Below the pieces are notes generated by a model. The model had not been told where the DNA came from, made no database searches, and saw only the letters and a list, made by a program, of their open reading frames with translations. A stretch of 42,901 bases of DNA from a virus. The DNA lies in IMG/VR virus record IMGVR_UViG_3300024431_000009, positions 1 through 42,901 of that record. The stretch is one strand, 5' to 3'. Shown piece after piece: positions 1-8,628 of the stretch. Within the stretch, counting starts at the first letter, position 1. Each line of letters opens with the position of its first letter. Made by a program: the position numbers and the translations under genes.

Positions 1-436
1 AATCCACCACTTGGATTGTCTGCTGCCCTGGATGCTCTAACACCTTGTCGATATGTCCAGTCAAAGTATGACTACCCAGTGGGACAGAAAACCCTATCTC
101 CGTGCCAATCACACGACCCTCCCACGGTGCGAGTTCGTCGTAACGGATCAGCATGTTCCTGCCTCGCTTGAGCAAGCTGTCATGCGTCGTCCGACGATGC
201 CAGAAATCAATGGTGTAGCCCAGTTCCCAAGGATGCGCCCAGTAATAGGTGAACGACGCAAGTGCTGTCTCAAGATCATTATCAAGGGTTACGTACACCT
301 CCATCGCATAGTGCCAAATGCTCCCCAGCACGGTCAACGACCCGACCTTCTCCTCTGCCCACTCCAAAACATGTTCGTAATACCACTGTCTAGGACAGCT
401 TGCGAACTGTTTGAGTCTGGACTGACGGATCAACAC
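1..436 (-). CDS. RecB/Cas4-type PD-(D/E)XK nuclease, C-terminus cut by window edge
   Basis: The minus strand is open from a GTG at 436 (alternative TTG at 433) to base 1, giving about 145 residues with no stop, so the gene continues outside. The N-terminus reads LKQFASCPRQWYYEHVLEWA, the usual opening of the PDDEXK_1 / RecB C-terminal nuclease family. A GSIWHYAMEVY helix (histidine motif) follows. Near the edge come IGTEIGFSVPL, TGHIDKV and VVD, matching the E...GxIDxV...VVD active-site order. The catalytic lysine (xDyK) would lie just outside. Such exonucleases act in phage recombination or replication. It is the only non-structural enzyme at this end and is divergent from the fibre gene at 502, with the palindrome at 467-476 between them. 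Family assignment is fairly sure; Cas4 versus generic RecB exonuclease cannot be decided from the fragment. Confidence 0.75.
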   Translation of the reverse strand, partial: MLIRQSRLKQFASCPRQWYYEHVLEWAEEKVGSLTVLGSIWHYAMEVYVTLDNDLETALASFTYYWAHPWELGYTIDFWHRRTTHDSLLKRGRNMLIRYDELAPWEGRVIGTEIGFSVPLGSHTLTGHIDKVLEHPGQQTIQVVD

Positions 437-466
437 AACGGCAGCCTAACACTAGCAATTCGGTCG

Positions 467-476
467 TTCGCTTGAA
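467..476. promoter_or_regulatory. start-associated palindrome TTCRNNYGAA (copy 1)
   Basis: TTCGCTTGAA, followed by GG on the + strand. It lies between the divergent starts at 436 (nuclease, minus) and 502 (fibre, plus), 30 and 25 bases away. All other copies serve minus-strand genes, so it may belong to the nuclease, the fibre gene, or both. Confidence 0.6.
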
Positions 477-501
477 GGAAATCAAGTAGGCTTCGACAAC
501 A

Positions 502-3249
502 ATGGCTCAGTTTGCACGTCCGATTTCTGATCTTGACAACACAGGACTTTGGGCACCAACTCCTCTCTGGTCCCGCATAGATAGCCCAGATGGATTCGTT
601 GTCACATCGGACACTACCCCGACCGTTGACGAGCCGTTCACTGTCGACCTGTCGAACCTCCTTGACGTTGGAGCATCATCGGATCATATCCTTCGAATCC
701 GATGGGCGAAAGCTTCCGGTGGTGGTGGTGGCAAGACCATCCGTATCGAACTTCGGGAAGGGTATGTCAGTGAAGGTTCTCAAGGCACCCTGATCGCCAC
801 AGACGATTACACGATCAACTCGACAACATTACAGACCGACGAAACCACGCTGTCTGCTGGGGAAGCAGACTCGATAACTGACTACGAAGACCTCCAGATT
901 CGGGTGATGGGTGTCACTGGGAACCGAGCATTAAAAGTCGATTACGTTGAGCTAGAAGCCCCCGGCACAGTCGTAAACATCGGCACATTGGCTGAAACCA
1001 ATGCTCTGATCCCAATAGAAGGGCCTCCGACCTATCTCACGTACAAGCCGATCAGCGACCACGCAACCGGATTGTGGATCACCACTCCGCTTTGGTCGAA
1101 GGTCGATGACGAACCCACTGACTCCGCGTCGGAATCCGACAAAATCACAGCGACGGCAAGTTTCGGATCGGCTCAATTTACACTACCCACTGTTGCCACT
1201 CCGCACTCCTATATCGGCTGGCGAATACGAGTCCGGGCCAGAAGCACCGGAACCCTCGACCTTTCCGCCAACATGTTTGTTGTCTCCTCCGGCAACCCTG
1301 TGATGACAGGCGGCCAGATCACCAACCTGTCGAGCGCCTTCGCCTGGTTTGACGTTGGCCTCATCATGAGTAATAGCTCAAGCCCCGCTAGTAGCCCCGA
1401 CGACGTAGTTAATGACATTGACCTGACCGACCTGGGAATCGCCCTGAGCGTCTCCGCACTCGGTACGGGTACGGTCGAAGTGGCTGCGGTTGAGCTACGA
1501 GTTCCCGCCAGTAAAGCGGCCCTAGGCACTCCCGTCTTTGAAGATCTGTCTCTCTCTGTTTCGGGGAGGGCAGGACCGTGGATATCTGACGGCAAGACCT
1601 GGATGGTGGGAATCGAATCAAGTACCAAACTTGCCTGGGCGTTTTCCGCTGTCAACCCCACCGACGGACACAACCCGTCAGAGTGGACTATGGAGTTCTG
1701 TGTCGCTGAATTGGCCTTCAACGGGAGTTGGGGAGGCGGTTCGGCCAACGCCGAGATTGTCGCTGCCGACCGAAGGGAGATAATTGCCATCGACTCGGAG
1801 CTGACAAATGACGGTGAGCTGATGGTGTCGGCTTTCGTTGTCAACAATATGGGGCCAACTCACGCGATGATAATGACTGTCGACCTAGGCACGCTTGCGC
1901 CAGCTCACGGCGTAGGTGCCACGGCGACCGTCCACAACACCTTTCCCTTCATGCGAAGCAACGAGTCGACATCGGTTGCTAACTCCTTCAAGGTTATGGA
2001 CGACGGTGGTATCAGCACTCTATCGGTCAAGCCACTAATTGAGGACAACAACAGCCGACAAGGGAAGGCCATCACCGGCTCCCCTAACACTCCGTTCGAC
2101 ATGGTCTCAGCGGACGGACGACAACACATGTTCTACGCGAAGGGATCGGCCAACGACCAAACCGTTGGGGTCCGGCAGCGGACCATGCGATCTGACCACA
2201 CGCTAGAAACAGCGCCATCGTCCGACGACACCTCTGAGGATTACGCTCGCTTGGGATACGGCGGTGCTTACGACAACGGCTCAACGTGGCGCGTTGTCTC
2301 TGCCCACCCCGAAGCAGATGGCGGCGGGATCAAGGCTCTAGTCCTTAACTCGGCGGACACTCCCACCGTCACCGAAGAACAAGTCTCGACCCGAGATGCC
2401 TACGACGTTGCATACGAGCAGTCTGTGATGGCCTTCGGTCACAGCAATCGCATGGTGGTCGTGTGGATTGATGACGCTGCTGATGCTATCTGGGCTGCCA
2501 GCAGAGTGGACGGAGCAACAACTTGGAACGACGAAGGCCAACAGATTTCAGGGTTAGCAGGCCGTACACGCTTCTCAGCGGTGTCAATCGACTCGGACAA
2601 TGTTGGGGTTCTGGTAGCTGCTACGACAGGTGACATTTTCTACTACGACTTCGCTCTGTCTTTTGGTCAATTCATCGCAGTCGGGACACTAGCCGAAACA
2701 GAATCGTTGATTGCAATAACCAGCGGAGTAACAATCGTTCAGGACGTTGCAACGCTCGCGGAGACGGACGCACCAATCAGCATCGTTCCTGCGAAGATTG
2801 CCAGTATTGGTGTCCTCGCTGAAACAGATTCCCCGGTCGGTATCCAACCAATCAAAGTCGCTCCAGTCGGCACTCTGGCTGAAGTAGACAGTCTCTTGCC
2901 GATACCAGTTCTCGCAGCAACCATCGACATTGCGACCTTGGCAGAAATAGATTCCCTGATCGGTATTTCAGGTATCAAGATTGCTGATATCGGGACGCTC
3001 GCTGAACTAGAAAGCCTCATCGAAGTAAGCGCAACAAAGGTTGCGGCTATAGGAACACTCCTTGAAACCAACCAGCTCGTTACCCTTATCATCACAATCG
3101 ACGCAGCCGCCGGTATCATCCTTCGTGTGAACATTGCCGGTGACTTCGATAGCATCGGCCCGGAACCAGCACGAGGTCTAGGCTTAGTCAGAAGTGGCGA
3201 TCACCAAACGAAGATCTTTAGACCGAACAGAATAATCATCAAAAAATAA
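502..3249 (+). CDS. tail fibre-like protein with C-terminal GTLAE repeats, inverted paralogue
   Basis: This 915-residue protein starts at ATG 502. The N-terminus MAQFARPISDLD is nearly the same as that of the 629-residue fibre at 39388-41277 (MAQFARPITDVD), and a second copy of this module (KPISDHATGLWITTPLW) begins near residue 180, after one isolated GTLAE repeat. The middle, about 340-720, is beta-rich and resembles a sialidase/propeller-like domain by its spacing of W and G, but no clear Asp box is visible. About seven GTLAE-type repeats follow at 725-865, then a basic tail ending IIIKK. It is one of only three rightward genes in the window and overlaps the next start by one base (TAATG). 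A role in adsorption is inferred from the architecture and neighbours. No strong ribosome site is seen; AAGTAGG lies 11 bases upstream. Confidence 0.7.
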   Translation: MAQFARPISDLDNTGLWAPTPLWSRIDSPDGFVVTSDTTPTVDEPFTVDLSNLLDVGASSDHILRIRWAKASGGGGGKTIRIELREGYVSEGSQGTLIATDDYTINSTTLQTDETTLSAGEADSITDYEDLQIRVMGVTGNRALKVDYVELEAPGTVVNIGTLAETNALIPIEGPPTYLTYKPISDHATGLWITTPLWSKVDDEPTDSASESDKITATASFGSAQFTLPTVATPHSYIGWRIRVRARSTGTLDLSANMFVVSSGNPVMTGGQITNLSSAFAWFDVGLIMSNSSSPASSPDDVVNDIDLTDLGIALSVSALGTGTVEVAAVELRVPASKAALGTPVFEDLSLSVSGRAGPWISDGKTWMVGIESSTKLAWAFSAVNPTDGHNPSEWTMEFCVAELAFNGSWGGGSANAEIVAADRREIIAIDSELTNDGELMVSAFVVNNMGPTHAMIMTVDLGTLAPAHGVGATATVHNTFPFMRSNESTSVANSFKVMDDGGISTLSVKPLIEDNNSRQGKAITGSPNTPFDMVSADGRQHMFYAKGSANDQTVGVRQRTMRSDHTLETAPSSDDTSEDYARLGYGGAYDNGSTWRVVSAHPEADGGGIKALVLNSADTPTVTEEQVSTRDAYDVAYEQSVMAFGHSNRMVVVWIDDAADAIWAASRVDGATTWNDEGQQISGLAGRTRFSAVSIDSDNVGVLVAATTGDIFYYDFALSFGQFIAVGTLAETESLIAITSGVTIVQDVATLAETDAPISIVPAKIASIGVLAETDSPVGIQPIKVAPVGTLAEVDSLLPIPVLAATIDIATLAEIDSLIGISGIKIADIGTLAELESLIEVSATKVAAIGTLLETNQLVTLIITIDAAAGIILRVNIAGDFDSIGPEPARGLGLVRSGDHQTKIFRPNRIIIKK
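2671..3100 (+). repeat. GTLAE repeat array, about 7 units
   Basis: In-frame units of about 20 codons with the core (V/I)G(T/V)LAE(T/V/I)(D/E)SL(I/L), encoded on the + strand. They are the same family as the arrays in the two minus-strand fibres, with many synonymous differences between units. Confidence 0.8.
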
Positions 3250-3626
3250 TGGCTGCTACTGACTTTTTTGAATCCCTAGTCCTTGGACATGCCTTGCGTC
3301 AAGAACCATTCTCAATTACCGATTGGTACGCAGGACTATGGAACGCTGACCCAACATCTGCTGGGCAGCTAACGAATGAAGTTAGTAACGCAGAATACCT
3401 GCGGATAGCTGTCTCTTGGGACTCAAACTTCAGCAATACAAGCTTGCTAGCTTGGCCTCAGGCCACATCGAACTGGGGCGACATCACTCACGTTTGTCTG
3501 CTCAACAACCCCAACAAGGGACAAGGCAACATGTTCATCTTTGAACTCTACAACCCACCGCTATCAGTCACCGCAGGAAATTCAGTGGAAATCGTTGCCG
3601 GTGAATTGGTCGTCACCCTGATCTAA
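3249..3626 (+). CDS. small tail fibre-associated protein (Gp80-like)
   Basis: A 125-residue protein whose ATG overlaps the stop of the upstream fibre gene (TAATG), so the two are probably co-translated. The features WYAGLWNADPTSAG, EVSN.EYLR.AV.W, a central WGDITHVCLLN and a C-terminal SVTAGNSVEIVAGELVVTL match the common phage family of about 120 residues often labelled tail fibre or Gp80-like protein (fold: G(L/V)F..ADP...EV......W........H.G......G..L......P..V..G....AG.L...). The exact role is unknown. Its stop overlaps the stop of the convergent gene at 3623 by four bases, leaving no room for a terminator. Confidence 0.6.
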   Translation: MAATDFFESLVLGHALRQEPFSITDWYAGLWNADPTSAGQLTNEVSNAEYLRIAVSWDSNFSNTSLLAWPQATSNWGDITHVCLLNNPNKGQGNMFIFELYNPPLSVTAGNSVEIVAGELVVTLI

Positions 3627-6223
3627 TGCCAGAGAGTGACCTGCAAGTCGTCACCGTTAGTAGAAGGAGTCCCTGTGATCAGAATCTCCACCGACACATT
3701 GCTCCCAGCCTTGAGAACAGGTAGCAGAGCCTCATATTCGTACTTGTCCACCCTCACCTTGTCCGTCCCAGTGTCCGTCTTCTCAACCTCTAGCTGAACT
3801 ATCTCCGTGCCATCCAACGTGACGAACACCAAATACTCCGGTGTGTAGACCGGACGAGCTGGGGTTAGTGACAGTGAGTCGAGAACTGTCGAAGTTCCCG
3901 CAGTGTCAGTAGCGATGGTGCTAGACCCGTTCATGCCTGCATCGTTAGTGGTTATCTCATCCACGTTCCCAGCAGGATTATCAAAGACGATCAACCACGG
4001 GTCACCCGATGTTCCAGCTCCCGTAACGGAAACATCATTGATGTTCGAGAGAAGTTCGAGGGCTGTCTCTAGGTTGGCGGCTGTTTCATCCCAAGGAATA
4101 GCAGCAGTTGTCTCGCTCTGGAAGGTGATAGTGAAATCACCTGTCGACGAGTTATTGAACAAGCTCTGCGTCTCAGCAGTGAGTTCGTTCACACGCATGA
4201 TGAAGGTAGAAGTCAGATCAGTGTCGGCCACCCAAAACTTGAAAGCATAATCTCCAACCGACAACAGTCCGACTTGCCAGAAGTTGTTCTCGTTTTGAGC
4301 GTCGAGTTCCATAGCCACATCGTTCAACGCCAGAGTGTCAGACACTTGGGTACCACCAACAGCCGGTGCATCTTCGGCCTCTTGTGTACCCGACTCATTG
4401 AGTTGTGACTGGAAGAAGTGGCCTGCTTGGTTTTGATCAATGATCAGATCCACCTGCGTAACCCCAAACCCCTTAACTGTCTCCACAATGGTTGAAATAC
4501 CGTTCAGGCTTCCATCATTGACAATGAGAAGATCCACATCTTGAGAGCCTGGACTATTGAACGTGATCACCCACGGATCAGCCAACGTTCCCGTGCCCGT
4601 TACCGTCACGGTGGTAATAGAGGTGATGTCCGCCTCTAGCCGTGTCTTGAGGACCGACCCCGCGGCAAAGGCATTTATGCCAGAAGTCGAGTCCACCCCA
4701 TCAGACAAAGTGAAAGTCCCTCCGTCTGACCCTTCGACAGTGGTAGTGATGGTGGAGCTTCCCCCAGTAAGGGTGTCCACAACGGTCAACTGAACAAAGT
4801 TGATGGACGCTGGATCAACCCACGTAATGCTCCACGGATCAATCGGTGTTCCCGAACCGACCACGGTCACATCTGTAATGGCAGTTATGTCAGCTTCAAG
4901 CCGTGTCTCAATATCGTCAGCAAGAGCATCGAACTGGATAGCAGAAGTGGTATCAGTTCCATCACCCAACGTAAACGTGCCCGATGTAGCGTCGTTGAAG
5001 AGCAGTTGAATCTCATTCTGAGTCACCGCATCATTGAACAAGGATTGAATCTCGTCTTGAGTGGCGTCATCTTCAAAACGCAACGTCAAGAAATCAGTTG
5101 AAGGTGTGAGTCCCGTCGGTGCAGTCAAATAGAAAGCGTCGATACGCTCCACTGTCAGATCGTTCGGGGGAACGAACTGGTGATAGTCCTGTGCTGAAAG
5201 TGTCCCTGGAAGGAACACGTCGAGAGAACCGACACCCAACGGTGCCAAGGACGCGGGCAGCGCACCACTCAGCGCATCAAATATCTTAGAAGCGTCTAGT
5301 CGTGGGGGAACCTCAGGAACGGCAGTTTGAACCAAAGGTTGCCCTTGAGACATAGGATCACCAATGTCTGTGAAGGTGGTAACAAGATCACCTCCACCTT
5401 CCGTTAGGGTCTCCACCACGGTCGCAACAAGACTGTTGGCTATATAAGAACCAGCCGTACTGGTCCGATAAATCCTCCAACCGACCACCCGCGAGTCGAG
5501 CGGAAGCCACGAAGGAGAAGCCTGATTGTTCAGCGTGATGGTGACGGTATTGGTGGAGTTGGTCGTGTTGGCTGGTGGTGTCTTCTTTGTGCAATCAGGA
5601 TCGTCAGACCCATCATCCAAATAGGTGCTGGGACCTGCGGCAATGGTCTTCAGCAACCAGTATTCAATATCGCCTGGTGACTTCCGATAGATCTTCCAGC
5701 CGTCAGCACCATCAGGAAGAGTTTGCAAGGGAACGGTCACCGTGTTGGTGCTTGTTCCTGTCGGGATCAAAACTGTCGACCGGTTAGGAGCAGTGGTCAC
5801 TCCACCAGAGTCCTGGAAGAAGGCAATGGTGTACTTATAGGTGCCAGCGAGCAGAGTCCCGCCGGTAGTAGCAGTGGTCAGGAGAACTGAGTCGGGAGCG
5901 ACTATCGGATCGGGAGTGTTGACCAGACCAGCAGCGCTAGAAGCGGTTTCGTTACCGTTGACATCTACATAAGAAACCTTGTAGTAGTAGTCGCGACCAG
6001 CGAAAAGTGTCCCGCCCGTATCGGCAGTGGACAGCAACGGAGCTGTACCGGTTGTCGGCCCATCGAAAACAGAAACGTCGGATTCTTCGTGTGCATGTCT
6101 CCCCAAAGTGAACAGGATCGAGTCGATCAGCTCCCGGTCACGCAAAGAGAATTTGTATCCTTCATCCGAAAGACGCCCTTCGGCTCCGAACTTATTTAGA
6201 CCTAGATGTTGTGTCTTACCCAT
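3623..6223 (-). CDS. large minor tail / fibre protein with FN3-like and DPW repeats
   Basis: An 866-residue protein, the last gene of the leftward tail operon. Its start overlaps the previous gene by eight bases, with AGAGG five bases upstream of ATG. After a short leader come Ig/FN3-like units (residues about 60-290) with DGWKIYRKSPGD and VGWRIYRTSTAG. At about 390-800 there are three copies of a domain of about 85 residues with the pattern GxFTL...T.AI.....A....TxLE...I..VxVxGxGT..DPWxIxF......D......G.STI (cores near 458, 545 and 737). The C-terminal 100 residues are beta-rich. No catalytic motif is seen. It probably forms a fibre or collar at the tail tip, by position and composition. Confidence 0.6.
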   Translation of the reverse strand: MGKTQHLGLNKFGAEGRLSDEGYKFSLRDRELIDSILFTLGRHAHEESDVSVFDGPTTGTAPLLSTADTGGTLFAGRDYYYKVSYVDVNGNETASSAAGLVNTPDPIVAPDSVLLTTATTGGTLLAGTYKYTIAFFQDSGGVTTAPNRSTVLIPTGTSTNTVTVPLQTLPDGADGWKIYRKSPGDIEYWLLKTIAAGPSTYLDDGSDDPDCTKKTPPANTTNSTNTVTITLNNQASPSWLPLDSRVVGWRIYRTSTAGSYIANSLVATVVETLTEGGGDLVTTFTDIGDPMSQGQPLVQTAVPEVPPRLDASKIFDALSGALPASLAPLGVGSLDVFLPGTLSAQDYHQFVPPNDLTVERIDAFYLTAPTGLTPSTDFLTLRFEDDATQDEIQSLFNDAVTQNEIQLLFNDATSGTFTLGDGTDTTSAIQFDALADDIETRLEADITAITDVTVVGSGTPIDPWSITWVDPASINFVQLTVVDTLTGGSSTITTTVEGSDGGTFTLSDGVDSTSGINAFAAGSVLKTRLEADITSITTVTVTGTGTLADPWVITFNSPGSQDVDLLIVNDGSLNGISTIVETVKGFGVTQVDLIIDQNQAGHFFQSQLNESGTQEAEDAPAVGGTQVSDTLALNDVAMELDAQNENNFWQVGLLSVGDYAFKFWVADTDLTSTFIMRVNELTAETQSLFNNSSTGDFTITFQSETTAAIPWDETAANLETALELLSNINDVSVTGAGTSGDPWLIVFDNPAGNVDEITTNDAGMNGSSTIATDTAGTSTVLDSLSLTPARPVYTPEYLVFVTLDGTEIVQLEVEKTDTGTDKVRVDKYEYEALLPVLKAGSNVSVEILITGTPSTNGDDLQVTLWH

Positions 6224-6626
6224 TTGAACCTCTGAAATATTCTACATTACGGAACGATATTCCTTCGAACGACAATCGGAACCTCAAATTGTACGAAACA
6301 CTCGTGTCGATACTGATCCACAAAAAGGCTCCAAGATAAAACTTCTCAGCCCTGGGGTCACCCTCCACCTCACTCAGCTTCCATTCCTTCACTCCGCAAT
6401 ACACGGCAGGGAACGAACCCGATACAAGAGTTTCTCCTGGTACCAGCTCTACTCCATATGAAAAGAACGGAGCAGACTCAAACACAACACCGAAATCAAG
6501 CAATTCAGTTTCTATCTCCCCCACTCCTGTCGTGTCATACGACATAATCAACAGACTGTTACTCGCCCACGTATCACGATCTAATCGTGTCCGTTTAACT
6601 TCCCTCGCAATACTCCCGAAAGTCAT
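6216..6626 (-). CDS. minor tail protein, single-module paralogue of the 375-residue gene
   Basis: This 136-residue protein has a four-base ATGA overlap with the upstream gene. Its body (SYDTTGVGEIETELLDFG, a SAPFFSYGVE segment, then GVKEW and YLGAFLW) aligns by eye with the N-terminal module of the gene at 7501-8628 (FDVTGTGEGIWGPVYFG, DSPPFFTHSGV, VGVSEW, YVGANLW). Both open with a short basic helix ending in a DxxTWA segment. It is therefore a stand-alone copy of a module present upstream. Function unknown; tail tip or receptor-contact protein by location. Confidence 0.55.
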   Translation of the reverse strand: MTFGSIAREVKRTRLDRDTWASNSLLIMSYDTTGVGEIETELLDFGVVFESAPFFSYGVELVPGETLVSGSFPAVYCGVKEWKLSEVEGDPRAEKFYLGAFLWISIDTSVSYNLRFRLSFEGISFRNVEYFRGSNG

Positions 6627-7504
6627 CTCAGCGCCACCGCCTCTGGAGCTTCTATCGCATGAAGTCTATGGGCGACTGCATACGACTTGAGGTGCTGCCC
6701 TTCAAAGTTAACCGACACTCTGTAGCGTGCCTCATCCTCTTGATCTAATCCAGGCTCTTGATTGGTGATGTTAAGAATCGCCTCATCCACCACGATGATC
6801 CCACCACCACTGAAGTTTGCTCTGAAACCTATCTTGGCGTACTTGGGTACTTCTTGGAAAAAACTAGACGGACCGGTTGTAGCAGGCACGGTCTCGCTCA
6901 TGGTTCTAGTCTCATAGATGATGGGAACACTTGCAAAGCTAGGTCCCAACTGTTTCAAGAACCCAAGCTCGCTGTAATAAGCCAAAACCAGTCCGTGTGA
7001 AGTCGCACCGCCAGTTAGCCCTCTAATCCTGATCTGAAAGTTGATGACAGCTCCAGGATCAACACGCCAACCAACCATTCTCTTCTCCCAATTCTGGTTG
7101 AAGCCCCCAAAATCGGTTCCCTTGAAATCGAAACTGGTTTGAATGTCCGAAGCCAAGACTGTGCTGTTCTTGAACGTGGCCGACTCCAACATGGCGCAAG
7201 CATTCCCAGTCTGGGGCATAGGATCATCCGTGTTGAAGTCTCCCCCGTGATTGAATTCAGGGAATTGACGAATCACAAACCCCCCGGCTTCGTCTATATC
7301 TTGCTGAATCCAATCGTACGGAGAATTCAAGCCCCCCACTACCGCAGCTTGCGTATTGTTGCTGGGCCACAACAGCTTGGTCCCAACCTCACGGGACTCA
7401 AAAGGATCAGCTAGATGATTGAGTTTCGGAATCTCATTGCCAAGAGGCCCTCCCCCATTATTGGCAATAGTGTTCTCAAATCCTCCATCAGACAGCAAGC
7501 TCAT
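6623..7504 (-). CDS. minor tail protein, carbohydrate-binding-like beta-sandwich
   Basis: This 293-residue protein is coupled by ATGA overlaps at both ends. It begins MSLLSDGGFENTIANNG, the way CBM4/9-type galactose-binding-like modules usually begin (LL.DGGFE). Later it has a KRMVGWRVDPGAVINFQIRI strand and a C-terminal RYRVSVNFEGQHLKSYAVAH strand. The same type of module is fused to the C-terminus of the preceding 375-residue protein (NILKDPGFEF). Glycan binding at the tail tip is plausible but inferred only from this weak resemblance. Confidence 0.5.
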   Translation of the reverse strand: MSLLSDGGFENTIANNGGGPLGNEIPKLNHLADPFESREVGTKLLWPSNNTQAAVVGGLNSPYDWIQQDIDEAGGFVIRQFPEFNHGGDFNTDDPMPQTGNACAMLESATFKNSTVLASDIQTSFDFKGTDFGGFNQNWEKRMVGWRVDPGAVINFQIRIRGLTGGATSHGLVLAYYSELGFLKQLGPSFASVPIIYETRTMSETVPATTGPSSFFQEVPKYAKIGFRANFSGGGIIVVDEAILNITNQEPGLDQEDEARYRVSVNFEGQHLKSYAVAHRLHAIEAPEAVALR

Positions 7505-8628
7505 GAGTGGCTCACCTCCAACACGCAGTCATCCACATCAAAATGAATGTCCCTGGAAGCCCCTTCGAGCGGGAAAGAGCCATTTTCTATCTCAGCCTCA
7601 ACCACGCAAGTATGGGTATTAGGAGGAGCCGTGGCAGAATATTCATATTTCACGTAGGAGGTAGTCAGGCTGGGGGTTGGACCGAACGCACCAGAAATGA
7701 CATCGGAATCTTTATCGAAGAAAGTGATAGTTACGCGCACACCGAATGGCCCATCGAACGGATCTGACACCGTGACATGAGCAGAATATCGAACAAGGTT
7801 CCCTTCCTCACACCGAGCAGAATACCCCTCTATCCGACCGTTTTTAAGGGCACAATAACTGCCACCTATGGGGGTGGGGTATGTCTCTGTGCTTCCACCG
7901 TCACCAATGAAGAATGAGACTCGCCAGTGGTAGGTGCCTGACCTTGGGTTTTCTGTCGAAAGCTCTGGCGTCGCCGGAGGAACAGCCCCTTCGTTGTTAG
8001 ACCACACAGTCCACCCGTTTACGTCATAATAGAGCCTGTCTTGAATGTTCTCATGAGTCCAATACAAGCTGCCCGTATTCGCTTGCCCAGCACCAAACCC
8101 ATCTCCAGGGAAAGCCATCCCTTTTTGGGGTACACCACCATGATGCGTTATCTTTGGACCTATCGGAACCCTCTCAAAATGAAATTCAAACCCTGGATCT
8201 TTGAGAATATTGCTCCCGAATATGACCGGACCTTCTGAGCAAGGTTCACTTGAACGACGCGGCTCATTAGCGAACGTTGAATCCAACCTGACCCACAAGT
8301 TGGCCCCCACATACATGTCTTGTTCGTCTCGAATCCATTCGCTGACCCCTACCGTAAAGCGCGGTCCGCTCTCAAACCCTGTTACGGCTACTCCCGAGTG
8401 AGTAAAAAAGGGCGGCGAATCGTATGCCCGTCCGAAGTAGACCGGACCCCAAATACCTTCTCCTGTTCCTGTCACGTCGAACTCATATTTGATCTTGTCA
8501 AGACCCGCCCACGTTTCAAGATCTACTTCAGTTTGCTTCGCAGCCTGACGACGGGAATTTAACGGCTGGTTGGTTCTTTGGAGGCGTCTCTGAAGATCAT
8601 GCGCCTTACCAATATCAGATAGCGTCAT
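7501..8628 (-). CDS. two-module minor tail protein
   Basis: This 375-residue protein has four-base overlaps with both neighbours. Residues about 35-125 hold the TGTGE...SPPFF...VGVSEW...GANLW module shared with the 136-residue gene at 6216. Residues about 140-375 form a CBM-like beta-sandwich (NILKDPGFEF..., TYHWRVSFFIGDGG, VRYSAHVTVSDPFDG, IHFDVDDCVLEV) like that in the gene at 6623. The three consecutive genes thus carry the modules A-B, B and A, which suggests duplication and shuffling within the tail-tip cluster. Specific function unknown. Confidence 0.55.
   Translation of the reverse strand: MTLSDIGKAHDLQRRLQRTNQPLNSRRQAAKQTEVDLETWAGLDKIKYEFDVTGTGEGIWGPVYFGRAYDSPPFFTHSGVAVTGFESGPRFTVGVSEWIRDEQDMYVGANLWVRLDSTFANEPRRSSEPCSEGPVIFGSNILKDPGFEFHFERVPIGPKITHHGGVPQKGMAFPGDGFGAGQANTGSLYWTHENIQDRLYYDVNGWTVWSNNEGAVPPATPELSTENPRSGTYHWRVSFFIGDGGSTETYPTPIGGSYCALKNGRIEGYSARCEEGNLVRYSAHVTVSDPFDGPFGVRVTITFFDKDSDVISGAFGPTPSLTTSYVKYEYSATAPPNTHTCVVEAEIENGSFPLEGASRDIHFDVDDCVLEVSHS

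Noticed and set aside
53-475. Rightward open frame of 140 codons
   Set aside because: It lies opposite the nuclease frame, which has family motifs; the rightward product has no recognisable pattern and poor composition.
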